Notes under the pieces: model-generated
Told to the model about the DNA's origin: nothing
The model's input: the letters and a program-made list of their open reading frames with translations, nothing else
Database searches by the model: none
Program-made: the position numbers and the translations under genes
DNA from: Spirogloea muscicola
Taxonomy: Eukaryota; Streptophyta; Zygnematophyceae; Spirogloeales; Spirogloeaceae
Assembly: GCA_009602725.1 (NCBI GenBank)
Contig: WELB01000123.1
Span: forward strand, 322,296 to 350,341
Direction of reading: 5' to 3'
Length of the DNA stretch: 28,046 bases
In this document: piece after piece, positions 1 through 11,615 of the stretch
Layout of the letters: each line of letters begins with the position of its first letter
Numbering within the stretch: position 1 is the stretch's first letter

Positions 1-639
<639 letters not shown>

Positions 640-723
640 ACGTTCGACGAGGCATTACCCCTCATGCGCTGCATTGGATGCCGCACGTCCACGCTGCCCC
701 CCCCTCGCCGCCACTGGCGCTAG

Positions 724-1625
724 TCGGGCGGCCCTCTTCTGTGGCTCGCGGCTTGGAGCTTCCCTGTGCCTGACAGGCCTGCTTCCTGGCGTTGCGTTGC
801 GGAGCAGGGCATTCCACGCTGGGTGCTGCGCGCGCTCGAGGTCTCTGGCGACGGGCGCTTCTGGATCCCGGCGCCGCTGGCCATCTGGCTGGCGCCGCAG
901 TCGCCGCGCCTCTCCCCGCACCTGCGCTGGTTCGCCTTCCTCACCTTCGCCGCCTACCTCGTTGACCTCGCCGTCATCGGCATCATCAAGGTCATCGTAC
1001 GACGGCCCCGCCCGAGCTACAATACAGGCAGGCCCCAGATTCTTTGACTCAATTACTGCCCGAGCCCAAGGCCGTGCAAACCAGCATCTTATGTCGCCAC
1101 CGCTGCCAGTCCTGCGCAACAAAGACCTGGATTCCAGCGCCGATTTTCCAATGCACAAAAGAGACGGGGTTTGGAATCTACAATCTCCGGCCATTCACCT
1201 TACTCCTCATCCCCTTGCGTGTGCTCACCGCAGGCCACAACGTCGTCGTGTGCGTGGACAAGTGGTCGTTCCCATCGGGCCATGCCTCGCGGACCATCCT
1301 CACCGCCTCCCTCTGCTTCCTGCAGTGGCCCATGCTTGCGGCCATGCTGCCTCCGCCGCTCGATGGGCCCCTCATCTTCGTGTTTGCCACCATCTGGGCA
1401 GTCTCCACCTCCACATCCCGCGTCCTCCTTGGCCGCCACTACTTCCTCGACGTCATCGCCGGCGCCTTGCTGGGTGTTGCCGAGGCGCTAGCCACAGAGC
1501 TGATTATGAGCGCCTCCCCGCGCACGACGGCCGCGCTGCAGTCCCTGGCCACGTCCTGCTACCACAGAGACGACGGCTGCCGCCTTGAGCGCTTCTCATT
1601 CGTCTGGAATAACTGGAGACATTGA
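724..1625 (+). CDS. PAP2-family lipid/polyisoprenoid phosphate phosphatase (PLPP6-like), 5' end unresolved
   Basis: Membrane phosphatase of the type 2 phosphatidic acid phosphatase superfamily, closest in memory to PLPP6 (polyisoprenoid/presqualene diphosphate phosphatase), expected in the ER membrane. Two exons are read: 724-1027 and 1234-1625. All three catalytic motifs are present: motif 1 KVIVRRPRP, motif 2 PSGH after DKWSF, and motif 3 SRVLLGRHYFLD. Hydrophobic segments lie before motif 1, after PSGH and at the C-terminal side, as expected for a multi-pass protein. The junction reads PSYNTGHNVVV, which restores the family spacing between motifs 1 and 2. The intron (1028-1233) starts with GC (CAG|GCAGGC) and ends CTCACCGCAG. 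The frame is open from a stop at 721 but has no ATG, so the first exon is missing; CAG|GGC at 807/808 is a possible acceptor. The stop is TGA at 1623-1625. Confidence 0.85.
1028..1233 (+). other. GC-AG intron of the PAP2 phosphatase gene
   Basis: The donor is GCAGGC rather than GT, and no GT donor nearby keeps the frame. Splicing here joins TACAATACAG to GCCACAACGTC and gives an uninterrupted protein with correct PAP2 motif spacing. Confidence 0.75.
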
Positions 1626-3739
1626 TCTCTTGAATACCTCATCCAGGGCCACTGCAATGTAGTCAATGTAGAGACCTTGATTGTAGCAGCCTCACAAGTA
1701 CTGTATGCACAAGGACATAGACGCAGTGTCTGCAGAGGGTATGCTGCAGAAGCAGGCGGCAGTTGCCTTCTGTGTAGTGCCATCCCTAAGTTATCTTGCA
1801 AACCTTGCCCCCTTGACATGAGCACAAATTGCAGGATAGATTGATTCAGCTGAGCAAGTAGAAGTTGCTGCTCCTACTACACTATGACCAGCCGCTCTTC
1901 AGCTGAGCTGCAGCTTGCTAGTCATACTCCACTGTGTGAGCATGGCTAGCAATTCTTTGTAGTTTCCTCATATCACTCACTAGAGCCAGCTCCATTGCCT
2001 GCGAAGGCAGCAGGCTCATGTCCAGCCTCATAACCCTGATGGCGTGGACTTGCTCACTTCTTAAGCTGTCCACCTAACTCCTGCCTGGTTGCTAGAAGCG
2101 ACGAGTAAACTCTGATCCCACACTATTAGTGGCATATGAAGTTATGGGGAGAAGCTTGGATAGGAGCTCTAGTTGACCCCACGCAGCTCAATCAAGGGGC
2201 ACATCATGATCATGTCTCTGCAGCGGCTTAACTTATTGTTTTTCAATACAATATCCACAATATCCCAATGCTTTGTCAGAGGCCGACCTCTGCTGTGAGC
2301 ACGCACGTTGCAGGCAACTGTAGCCACCGCGTTGACAAGGTCCAAGTATGGAAAGCAAGCACATGAACACTTCTTGCAGATAGAAGGTGCAGATTGACGT
2401 AGTTGGGCAGGCCTGACAACTACTGGTGGATGTGCTTGTCAGGTATCTGCTTTGTGCCATCCTGAAGCCATCAAAGTAGTGGAAGCACACTGCTGACATA
2501 ATCATTGTGTCTACCAATGAGTTACTGTAAATTGTATAGTTCCTCTTGATTGCGCCATCGATAGAAAGAGTACCGCCAAATCACTTATGCTGGAATGTGC
2601 AACTGGTGTGCAACTTGTCAAGCAACGTGCTTGTGGAGGACGACTTGCAACCAATGTGCCGGCAAGTAGCAACCTGCACCTTTCACCAGCAGCAAACAAC
2701 CGGGGCTGAGCATGGTGCTCAAGTTGCTGTGGCCATTAGTAGGAGATGGTACTAAGTAATGAAGGCATGCGGTGGTATTGCTGGGCATGCCGCCAGAGAG
2801 GAGCTTGGCTCCAAGGATTGCTCGGTGCTGCTCGAGGCGCCCTCCCTGGAAGCTGTTGATGGACATGGATTTTCTGAGCTTTGCTAGGAAGCTATAGTGA
2901 TGGCCCACTGCGTGAGGAGCTGCTGGCATCCTGTCGTTGCCCTCCTGCGCCCCTACAGCTGGCTCAAAAATTGAATAATGGGCTCTGGAGAAACATGGCG
3001 TGTACCGGACAGGCTGCTTTCAAATCCGTGGCCCCCATGATCGTGACTTCAAAGTCACAGAAACTTGATCGTGTTGGCCTGCGTTGCTTACTAATAGCCA
3101 TTCTATGCTATGTACTTGCAATCAATGTACGTAGACTTGGAAAACGTGTGTACTAAGATTTGTAAGGAACACAATACATTTTCAATGCAACTTCAAGGCA
3201 GTTTCAAGGCTAGACTGCCCAGGCAACACCTGCAAACCCACCTGAAATGTTGGATATCTGATAGAGCAGATCGACCGGACACAAGTGATCGTTAGGAACG
3301 TATACAATCTTATTGTCAATGTCTGGAGCAATTGTACAAATGGCTGCTTGAGGCCGCAAACAGAAAGTGAGTTGCACGGAGGGCATCAAAGAACAAAAGC
3401 TAAGCCGTCATGCTGATTTGCATGATGTATATGCTGCCTTGTGCCACTCTATAGCACACTGGCAAACACAGAGGCACAGTTGCACTATGTACAGGGAGGG
3501 GCCTCCAAGCCTTCTAGGCCCTCTGCAATCATAAACAAATATACCAATATGAAGGGCTAGGCTATGATCGCCCAATATGCATAACTATGTACATTTGGCG
3601 TCTCATAGCTGCCTGGTCAGAGACGGGGCTAACCATTGCTTCTAGACAGCAGATTAGGGTCTTGAGAAGGGCCATAGAGGCTCCTTGAAGGTTTTTGGCC
3701 ATTGTCGTGAGGGTTATGTTTGTCATTGGGAGGCTGTGA
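1626..3739. other. Convergent intergenic region, no recognised gene
   Basis: About 2.1 kb between the stop codons of two converging genes (PAP2 + and ATG101 -). It must hold both 3' untranslated regions. Short reading frames occur (for example + 2881-3156, 91 codons, with a weak hydrophobic stretch), but none resembles a family I know or shows coding-like GC content. The region is AT-richer than the exons on either side. I see no tRNA, repeat array or transposon signature. Confidence 0.6.
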
Positions 3740-5951
3740 CTAGCTCAACATTGTTGGAGGGTTGGTTTGCAGCATCCTTTTGAACATGTCCATGCCAAAC
3801 GCAGAGTCCGAGGCACTGCATGGACGAAATAGTCCAAGATTCAGCACCACAGTAGAGGCAGCCAAGGCAGCCCAGGCTGTAGTTCCGCGGATGATTTTGG
3901 GCTGTGTGCCGCAGCCTGTAAAGCAGTGCAGCTCCTCTGTGATACTATGCTGTCAACCCAGCTGGTACAGACTGACTCTAAGAGCCAGAGAGGCAAGCAA
4001 CTCCTCACCTTGGGATGGTAATCTCGTAAGGAAAGCAGGCAACCTCTGAGCTCAAAACCGGCGGGATGTGTTCCTTCTTTTCATCAATTATCTGTAATAT
4101 TTGCAGTATTGTCTCTCGAACAGCAGCTTCTAGTGCCGCATGCCGTCGTGTCCGCTCCTCTGCCAACATGTCTGGCAAGGAGCAGCAGCAAAAGAAATTG
4201 CAAAAGTTTCCTTGAGGCCAAGAGAACTCATAAGAGAGAGCCATAAATCTGCCTCCAGCCAGACTTCAACAGCTAGAGGCTCGCAAGTTATCATGAGAAC
4301 TTAAAGTTATACCATTGTGGAAACACTGCTATGTTAAGCTCCTGCAGGCAACTACCATTAGCTGCAGCAAACAAGCACAAGTATGTCTAAACAGCAGGGG
4401 CCGTAACGTAAATATGTCAACATAGCAGGGGCAATGACCTTTATTCAGAAAAGTTTGACTGCCTTACCGGTACCGTCTAAGACCTTGTCCAACCGGTGGG
4501 TTGCTTCAGGTGACCGCACAACAGCCAGGTGAATGCACCACTGCTCCCAATACAGGCGCTCCATCTGGTTGCCAAACCACGCCATCTGCTTATTCCTTTT
4601 CTCGTAGAAAGAGAGGCATACCTGGAAAAGTAAGCAGGCACCACACTTCAACCAATGACATACATACCTGACTACCTCTACGACATGACTGTCAAATGCC
4701 CTACAACATATGGACAATTGCACATATAGTACAAATGATATAACATACACATTTGTGCTGGATGTAGGCAGGAAGCCAGGCCCTATGACAGGACTTCGCA
4801 CTTCAGTGACTTGCTAGAATGGCAGGACTAGCAAGAAGCAGTCGCCAGCTCTTCACAAGCCATCTCTCAAGCTGCCTTGCACATGCTTGCCTGCCCCTTC
4901 TTGCTCGGGTGCTTATCCATCCACGCACAGAAGAAGTCGATGCGCTCCTCCACCAGCTTCTCTATGGCCGCGTTGCCGCACTGCACCTGACGAAGCACTA
5001 CCGAGCAGGCTCAGCCCAAAGGAACGACAAAAAGTTCTGCTGGTGCTGAAGTACAGATGGAACAAGGACGGCACAGAATGTGGAAAGTACTCATTAGCTG
5101 CTCCGCTAGCAGGCCAAGAGAACGTGAAAGTGAGAGCAATGGGAGGGGTGGTCACGTAGGTGATGTCAAAGAGCTCCGAGTCCACGTCCCGCGGGCGCAC
5201 CAGGCCCAGCGCCCGGTTGAACAGCACGGTGTGTAGGAGGCCTGCGGCAGGCAGTTTGCCACGGACTTGAGGGCCAGCCATCCATAGCGACGACACTCAT
5301 AGCTCGGCATATGTCGAGCTGCTGGCAGTCAATGCTGGGCCTGCCTACAGTATCCTCGTCAAGTTGGGCATTCCGAGCACCACAACATGATTGGCCTCCC
5401 AGCAACCTGTAAAGGACCCTCGCCTATGCTCGAAGCGTTAACTGCGCCTGCCTAAGTGGCTTGGTTGGACCTCAGCAGTACGGCAGCCTTGCCGAGCACC
5501 CCTGACAGCCCCTGCACTACCCTTCGCCAACCAATTGGCCCGCTTCCGGACGTCCAAGCAGCGGCTCGCAGGCGCGCCAGAAGGCACCATACAGCAGGCA
5601 CGGGCTCTGACGGCGGAGGCTAGCTGGAGTTCCAGGACGATGGGGGGCCTTCTAAGCACAGTGAGGAGCCCCTTCCTGGACCCTCAAGTCCTGGTTTCTG
5701 TACCGCAAAACCCTGACCCTTATACGAGGCCTAGGCCCTAAGCCCTCGGTCCTCCAGGGGAAATGCCTTACAGCGCAGGACCTCGCGTATCTGGTACGGC
5801 TCCAGCTCCTGCAGGAAAGCGCAGCCGAGCCCGGGGCGGGGCTCCCGTCAGCGCAGACCCATCTCGGGCAATGGGCGCCTCGCGGGAAACGAGGCTGATG
5901 GCGTGACCGGCTGCTCACCAGGGGCTGGAGGTCGAACACCTGGCAGCTCAT
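3740..5951 (-). CDS. ATG101: Autophagy-related protein 101 (ATG101)
   Basis: HORMA-domain subunit of the ATG1/ULK kinase complex that starts autophagosome formation; it pairs with ATG13. Seven exons on the minus strand: 5951-5919, 5808-5772, 5241-5156, 4986-4891, 4621-4474, 4171-4009, 3815-3740. Together they are 639 nt, 212 residues, matching the plant protein (about 215). The N-terminus MSCQVFDLQPL joins ELEPYQIREVLRC, the plant pattern. Later blocks include LFNRALGLVRPRDVD, FDITYVQCGNAAIEKL, VCLSFYEKRNKQMAWFGNQ (holding the Trp-Phe 'WF finger' used for effector recruitment), RLYWEQW, EKKEHIPPV and PYEITIP. The C-terminal block DSAFGMDMFKRML is in the last exon. All phases agree. Intron 3 (4622-4890) has a GC donor (CAG|GCAAGC). 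The stop is TAG at 3742-3740. Confidence 0.95.
4622..4890 (-). other. GC-AG intron 3 of ATG101
   Basis: Minus-strand donor CAG|GCAAGC, acceptor TTTTCCAG|GTATGCC. Splicing gives HPSKKGQVCLSFYEKRN, the continuous plant ATG101 sequence, so a GT donor is not possible at this junction. Confidence 0.85.
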
Positions 5952-5959
5952 GGCGAGCC

Positions 5960-6030
5960 GCCGCGCCGGCGCGGGCGGCCGCGGCGACGCCGCCGCCGCG
6001 CNTCGGCGGCGGCGGCGGTCCGGCGCCACG
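5960..6030. repeat. GC-rich CGG/GCC tract with one N, 5' leader of ATG101
   Basis: Runs of GCCGCC and then GGCGGC face each other around an undetermined base at 6002, so the region can fold into a strong hairpin. It lies about 50 bases upstream of the ATG101 start at 5951, probably in its 5' untranslated region or promoter. The N may reflect sequencing trouble in the hairpin. Confidence 0.7.
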
Positions 6031-6333
6031 AGCCACCACGCCTATGAATGCCACCCTAGTTGGTGTGAATGGGAGACGAAAGAGCTCTTCCGAAAGCGAG
6101 GGAAGGCACGCGGTGCGCATGAAATGAAAGGGATTTCAGTTTTTCATATTGACTTATTTCCAAGTCAAGCCAAAAGAAAGACTCTCCAGCAGAGGGCGTT
6201 ACTCTTTCATCGCGCGTGTAGACGCTCTTCTGGATCGCAGTTTGCAAGCAGCGAAGATTGTAAGACCGCTTTACACACGGGTACTGAGCTTCCCTAGTAT
6301 GTTGTCGTGATTGGTAGAGTAGAGGAGTCCTTC

Positions 6334-6416
6334 CTCGGCTTCTCATTCTTCGGCTTTGGACATTGTCCATTCTTTTTGGGCTGGCTTTGCCAGCCCCTCT
6401 TTCTTTATGGGCGAGC
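6334..6416 (-). repeat. Dispersed hairpin repeat, copy 1 (minus orientation)
   Basis: Contains a perfect hairpin: GGGCTGGC (6378-6385), a 3-base loop, GCCAGCCC (6389-6396). About 75 bases around it, from the GGCTTTG-ACATTGTCC flank to TGGGCGAGC, are roughly 90% identical by eye to the reverse complement of 27770-27850. It belongs to a family with further copies at 7.6-7.9, 24.8-25.5 and 27.3-27.85 kb. No coding capacity is recognised. Confidence 0.75.
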
Positions 6417-6743
6417 CTTCTTCTTTACACAGGACTTGTATATCGTGTAGACTAGGTTTCCTTGGTTAGGGTTTGCATGTCGGATTTGACGTTCAGTTCG
6501 TAAAGGCTTGAAGCCCTAGTCGTCCCTAGTATCCTGCTCTACACATAGTATGGCTTGTCATGCATACCATTGCGCACATGCAATAGCGTCTCTCCTTTCT
6601 TGTTGTATTAGTCCCCTCCTATGAGACATCCACTTCTCAAGGTTTCTGTCGTTGATGAGTATTGTTGTGAGGAGTACCGTCTGAGTCTGAAACCATGGTG
6701 CCCACAGCCATCTCGCTGATGCTGTTCACTTCATCGATTTGAG

Positions 6744-6882
6744 GATCAGAAAGCTACGAAGGAGCAGCTATTGGGCACTGACAGACCCATAGGCAACAAG
6801 AATGAACAAGGTCAAGGACGACAGAGGCCTCCAACTGAAGATCAGAACCTACAAAGGAGCAGCCATTGGGCACTGACAGAGG
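6744..6882. repeat. Two direct copies of a ~43-bp repeat, period about 96 bp
   Basis: The block beginning GATCAGAAAGCTACGAAGG (6744) recurs as GATCAGAACCTACAAAGG at 6840. Both continue AGCAGC-ATTGGGCACTGACAGA with few differences. Between the copies is AGAATGAACAAGGTC (about 6800-6815), which resembles the 3' flank of the hairpin repeat family. The region is probably degraded mobile-element sequence. Confidence 0.7.
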
Positions 6883-7006
6883 CTTAGTGAAAGCAGGTGA
6901 TGTTACCAATATAAAAGACTAACCTGCACTTTCTACGAGGGTCAATAAGCTACAATGCAACGCGGCAGGCCTGAGCAATAGCTCGTGCCTCTCTCTTATA
7001 TCGACA

Positions 7007-7369
7007 CGTCATGCGAAGAGGAAGAAGGAGAAGCACTACAACGACTACCCCCTGGGCGACCACTTATTCCCTTGTGCCATGGACATATACGGCGGCTATG
7101 GAACGAAGTGGTCTTCCCTCCTCCATCGCCTGGCACCGCATGTTGATGCCCGCCGACGAAGTCAGGCGGGTAGCTTAGGCCATTTTAGCGTCCCGCAAGC
7201 CATAGTTGCATGCTATAGGATGCGGCTATCATTGAGTCTGCAGCACTCCCAGGCGCTCGCGATTTACCAGCGTGCTGGTCGTACATTAGCCCAGGCTAGT
7301 GGCTTCCGTGGTGGTGGTTTGGCTCCTCAGTCTAGCTTGTCAGATATGCATGTGCTCACTCGGGGATAA
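7007..7369 (+). pseudogene. Relic of a LINE-like (non-LTR) retroelement, C-terminal fragment
   Basis: An open stretch ending at TAA 7367-7369. It reads KHYNDYPLGDHLFPCAMDIY, then GGYGTKWSSLLHRLA, then YRMRLSLSLQHSQALAIYQR and a terminal LTRG. The order 'PLGD...PLA-ETYG...FL..LA' followed by 'RLS.ALQRGNA' is what I recall at the extreme C-terminus of non-LTR retrotransposon reverse transcriptase polyproteins. The assignment is from memory and is moderate only. No reverse transcriptase core (FADD-type motif) is visible upstream, so this would be a truncated remnant. A diverged second copy lies on the opposite strand at about 25.2-25.45 kb, sharing YRMRLS-SLQ, RAGR and LTRG. Confidence 0.45.
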
Positions 7370-7634
7370 TTAGTGTCCCCCTTAGCCAGCTCATTACCCA
7401 GTTAACAGGACATTTGTAAGGCTAGAATTGGCCTCCCTTTCAATTTCATGCGCACCGCGCGCCTTCTCTATATCTGATCCTGTTAGCTTTTCTTTGTTGT
7501 CATGAATTCCATGAATTGTTTTGTGTGTCAATATCGTAGTTTGTCTTATGACTTCAGCACCTTCCGTGCTTAAGACGTGTCCTCTTCATCCAAAGTTAAC
7601 ACCTTGTGGTCAAGGCCAACCCCAAAAGCAGCTC

Positions 7635-7920
7635 GGCTAAAGGGGGCGAGGGCTGTGAAAAGGTAGCCCACAAACGAAACAAGCAATCTGTAACGGAGCC
7701 AAAAAAATGCGGCGACCACTACGGGTGCCTGCTCAATAGCCCCTAGTCAGCATCCGCAAGTTGGAAATATCAGCAGCAGACAAAAGGAGTCGCCATACTT
7801 ATAGTGGACAAGATTTAAAAGAGAGAGGTTTTTCACAGGGGGACTATGGCTGTTACTGAAGTTAAGGTGGTCTCCACAAAAGGCGGCAATGGCTGTGAAC
7901 GGCAGCCCAAAAGAAAAACA
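7635..7920 (+). repeat. Dispersed hairpin repeat, copies 2 and 3 (degenerate)
   Basis: Two units occur: GGGGGCGAGGGCTGTGAAAA followed by GGTAGCCC (about 7643-7669), and GGCAATGGCTGTGAACGG followed by CAGCCCAAAAG (about 7883-7912). Each keeps the GGCTGTGA...AGCCCA core that can form a short stem. The first closely resembles the unit at 25515-25541. A GCTCTTCCATTGG element at 8009-8021 matches the left part of other family members. Confidence 0.6.
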
Positions 7921-7921
7921 T

Positions 7922-8576
7922 AAAAGGTCACAAGGGACCAAGAAGCACAGCTACGCAAGTTGTTACTACGGATAGGTGTGCAGTAGAAGGCCAGCCGGAA
8001 GAGAGGAAGAAGCTCTTCCATTGGCGGTAATGAATATTCAAGGTCTAAGGAGTCTGAGTGTAAGAGGAGTCTAATAGTTTACTGCTGTAGGGAGATACCA
8101 CTCTGGAAAGGGTTGGGAAAGGGAAAGCAGAAAGGGTTGGAAACTTCCGTACTGGCAATTGGGCATCATGTAGCGACCTTGACATGCTAAGCTGCAGCTA
8201 CTGAGCAGGTCAGCATAGCTGCAGGCCTAGCATTCATGGTGTTCTCGAATTGTGCTTGGCTGCTCTGGCCTTCCATCACTCGTGACACGCTTTCTCCCTG
8301 GTACACGCGCTGGGGCTCTACCTCAGGCCTCAGGGTGTTCATAAGTCCGCAACTTGGCTGGAAATGTTGGTGGTACACAGTGCACCTAATGCAGCAAAGG
8401 TTAACCAAGGTCGTGTCATGCAGGGCCTTACACTGCTGACGACTATCATAACCTTCGCTCTTGCTTGGCCACACGGTGGTATGAATGCGCGTTACGGGAG
8501 TGCGGTAATGATGCACTGGGTTATGTGTCAGAATGTTGCATGTCGTCTACGGTACCTGCAACTGTAGCTTGGAGGC
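7922..8576. other. Spacer and probable 3' UTR of the methyltransferase gene
   Basis: No protein or RNA gene is recognised. The right-hand part is downstream of the methyltransferase stop on the minus strand and contains a minus-strand TGTAA (about 8423-8427, read as TTACA on +), a possible polyadenylation signal about 150 bases after the stop. The left part continues the repeat-rich region. Confidence 0.45.
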
Positions 8577-11295
8577 TCATTTCCGCTTGAATAGATAGTG
8601 AGAGATGAGCCACTCCTCCCCGTTGCTGAAGCCAAATAGCTCTGCCACGGCAATGAAGAATGTGCGCCAGTACACCGTCCACTTGGTCAGCTGGTCTTCC
8701 CCATAAGTCTTGGCGAGGATGGGCCGTATGGTGTGAATGTTCTTGTCAAAGTTACGCAGCCAAGCTTCGCTGCCACGCATCAAGTAAAAGTCAGCTACCA
8801 TCATCACATCCACATTGGCGATGCTCCTTACGCTAGGATCGGGGTCCTAAAAATTAGGGCACGAAGTGAACCATTCCCTCATACTCTACGCCCATCTCCT
8901 GCTAGCTCTGTGCATACCAGCTGAGCTGGGTCAAAGCAGACCCATATGACCGTACTTGAGCTGCTATACGACCACTACTGCTTACCTTGTGAATTGGTAA
9001 TTCTTCCCGCTAGCCCGCCAGTGGTCCACAATTGCCACATCATCCTGGCATTGCAGAGCAGGAGTGTCACCAATAGCCAGAACAAGCAGCAACTGTACAC
9101 GAGCAGAGGCAACTGCTGCAGAAGTCTCCTACTCGCTCTGTGTAAATAGTGGCGGGCTTCCAAACATTGCAGACCTGAAAATACAGGAGGAGGTCATCTG
9201 ACGGCATGGTGCCTCCGGTGAAGAAGTGACGTCCCATCCAGTCGTCGTCGTTGGCAGTCTGCACCAGGCCACCTCTTCAGAGATCTGCATGCTAGGGGAC
9301 GAGGGATGCACGACTTCTATTGGACTGCGATTAAGCGTAAGCATCTCCAGCGCCTGACCAGTGTGATGTAGTTTACTATTAGCCAGGTGACGTGGACCAA
9401 GCATAGTCACATTGAGCAATGCACTTTCAGCACAGCTCCAAATACATTTGCAGCAGACCAGATGGTAGTTGGGTGGTTCTTGATGCACTTGTGTTGTTCT
9501 GAATATCAAACTGTAACTAATGTAGCAGTAAGTACAGGCTACCAATGCGGTGGTCGTCTGTGGGTTGAATGGGTTGAGCACGAGACCATACCTCAAAGTG
9601 GTACGCATATTGTTTGTGGGTGAAGATGTGGATGAAAAGGAGCCCGTCTGGCTTCAACCACACAGAGACCTTGTGCAGCAGCTTCTGGTAGTTCTTCATG
9701 TGCTGCAGCCAGCAGTGTAGCCCACCACGACCTGAGTCAACCCCGCCAACGTCAAATGGAACTGCCCAACAATGGCATCACAATGCTTGTGAGCTGGCAA
9801 CTCTGCATCAACAACATCAACCCGATTTCTGATTCTGACGAATGCGAGGAGCAGCAGCCTGCATCTTGGCCTCGCAGCCATGCGAGGTCAGTCAGGTCGC
9901 AAGCTCAACCTCAAACATCTCGATTGAAAGTATCCTGTCATACATGGTGCCCGCCTCGAAGACAACCACATTGGCAGTCACAACTTCCAGGTTCTTGATC
10001 CCTCTTTGCCTTGCAAGAGTCCCACAGCTTGCGCCGATCGTGAGCATCAAACGCTTTGCTTGCATCTCTAGGATTTCCAGGGGGACCTGCAAGCATTGAG
10101 TGACAAGCGAGCATTGCAGGGAGAAGAGCCGATTACAAGCGGCTGAGGCAAAGCAAGGCGCAAGTCAGAACCTGCAGCACTCCTCAATGTAAGCGCGCTG
10201 CGTGCTCGAGTTCGAGAGGCTCGTGACGGAGCTGCCGGGGTAGCGTGCCGCGATGTAGAGCGACAGCGAGCCCCAGCCGCACCCGAGGTCGAGCACGGCC
10301 TGCCCGTCTTGCAGCTGGGCGCGCTCGCAGTAGAGCGCGAGCGTGTGCTCCTCCGCCTCGTCCAGTGTCGATGCTGGAGATGGGTACAGGCAGGAGCTGC
10401 ACAATAAGCACAACCAAGGGCGGGCCAAGTCAGCTGCTGCAGCAGTGGGCACAGAGCTTGCTCTCAAGAAGTGAGTAATTAGCAGTAAATTTCTCAGTGC
10501 AAGGAACCCAAAATCATCGTATACAATGATTTTGGTTTTTATCAACGAAGCACGATCGATTCTAGCAGGGCCGGCAGGACCAGGGCGACCAGCGGCCGCT
10601 GCGCACCTGTACTTGAGGTGCTTGCCAAGCACAAGCTTGTAGAACTCGGTTGGAACCTCGTAATGCTGCGGCCACGGACGAGGAGGAGACGGCGGCGCAG
10701 CGCAAAAGCGGCGAGACGTCAGTCAGAGCGCCGCCGAGACCGCTGCGCCATGTCATCGAGTCTGCAGTGCCAAAGGGCTGCACAGCAGCTGCAAAGGCAT
10801 CGCCAACAGACAAAAATCTGAGCCCCAAGGCCACATTGGACCTGATTGACGTGGGGTAAGCAGCACCTGTACATTGGCCTCCTCGGTGTTGATCGCGATC
10901 GGCATCAGCTTCAGCGCTGCGCAGCGGCCAGCTCGGGGCGTCAGGGAATGGGTCAGCCTCGTCTAGATTGCCCGTACCCCAATGCTTGTGGCCAGAGAGG
11001 CCCCCAGCGGCGCATCCGTCGCCGAGAGGCGCAAGCTCTAAGCCTGGCTCTAAACCTCAGAGACGGCGAGAGAGGCGGCACGAGGGGGGCCCGCCGCACC
11101 CTTGACGAAGTCGAGGAGGGCGGCGAGGTGCGCCTCGGCGGTGGGCGCGCAGGACGAGCGCAGCCGCATGGCGGACATGGCGCGCACGGCGGCGCGCAGC
11201 GCCACGTCGGGCAGCAGGCCGGCCTCCAGCGCCGCCATGCCGGCGCGCAGCGCGGCGCCGTAGGGCGCGGCCAGGAGCTGCGCCGCCAGCGCCAT
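8577..11295 (-). CDS. SAM-dependent methyltransferase, coclaurine N-methyltransferase-like / CFA synthase family
   Basis: Class I methyltransferase of the cyclopropane-fatty-acid-synthase/CNMT family, resembling plant 'coclaurine N-methyltransferase-like' proteins (Arabidopsis At4g33110/At4g33120). The substrate is unknown; the plant name does not prove alkaloid chemistry. Nine exons (-): 11295-11100, 10916-10867, 10665-10607, 10396-10172, 10009-9910, 9702-9592, 9258-9175, 9044-8986, 8769-8577. They total 1077 nt, 358 residues, close to the plant length (about 355). Landmarks in order: [40 protein letters not shown] (SAM-binding glycine motif), [29 protein letters not shown] and [17 protein letters not shown]. 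All introns are GT-AG. The acceptor of intron 4 (TTGCAAG|G) is the least usual, but it alone gives [13 protein letters not shown] at family length. ATG 11295 is the first Met of the conserved N-terminus. Confidence 0.93.
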
Positions 11296-11533
11296 GGCGG
11301 CCCGCCTGGCCCACTGGCGGCGGCGACGAGAAGAATGCAGCTGGTATGGGAAGAGCGGCTGAATGAAGCCGGGTGAAGCCGGAGGAGGAGTCGGGAAGGC
11401 GGTACAGGATCAATTTCGCGGCTAAGCGTAATAAAGTAGAAGTAGAGGGAGGCCCCAGGGAGCATTTGCCGGCACATTGCCCAGATGTAAAACCCATTTA
11501 TAGAGGTATGCGGCAACACGCGCTTGCTCGCAT

Positions 11534-11615
11534 GTGTTCGTGCCGGAGTGGTTAACGGGACAGCCTCGAAAGCTGTTGGGCTTTGCCCGCGCAGGTTCGA
11601 GTCCTGCCGAACACG
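11534..11615 (+). tRNA. tRNA-Ser (anticodon CGA)
   Basis: An 82-nt type II tRNA. The acceptor stem GTGTTCG (11534-11540) pairs with CGAACAC (11608-11614), with discriminator G. The anticodon stem-loop is ACAGC-CTCGAAA-GCTGT, giving anticodon CGA (reads UCG). The long variable arm TGGGC-TTT-GCCCG is typical of serine tRNA. The T arm is GCAGG-TTCGAGT-CCTGC. No intron. A TTTT run at about 11640 could end RNA polymerase III transcription. CCA is not encoded, as expected for a nuclear gene. Confidence 0.95.

Noticed and set aside
674-1588. 304-codon open frame on + across the PAP2 region
   Set aside because: It runs out of phase with the PAP2 motifs, crosses the intron and is Arg/Pro/Ser-rich. 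It is a high-GC shadow.
2881-3156. 91-codon + frame with a hydrophobic stretch in the 1.6-3.7 kb spacer
   Set aside because: No recognisable domain, AT-rich unlike the exons nearby, and located where two 3' UTRs are expected.
10010-10171. Methyltransferase intron 4 as coding insertion (open sequence including [11 protein letters not shown])
   Set aside because: Reading from exon 4 meets an immediate stop, and removing it restores the exact family length.
10846-11519. Long frames on both strands around methyltransferase exons 1 and 2
   Set aside because: Only the frame with [20 protein letters not shown] matches the plant family. The others are GC-driven shadows.
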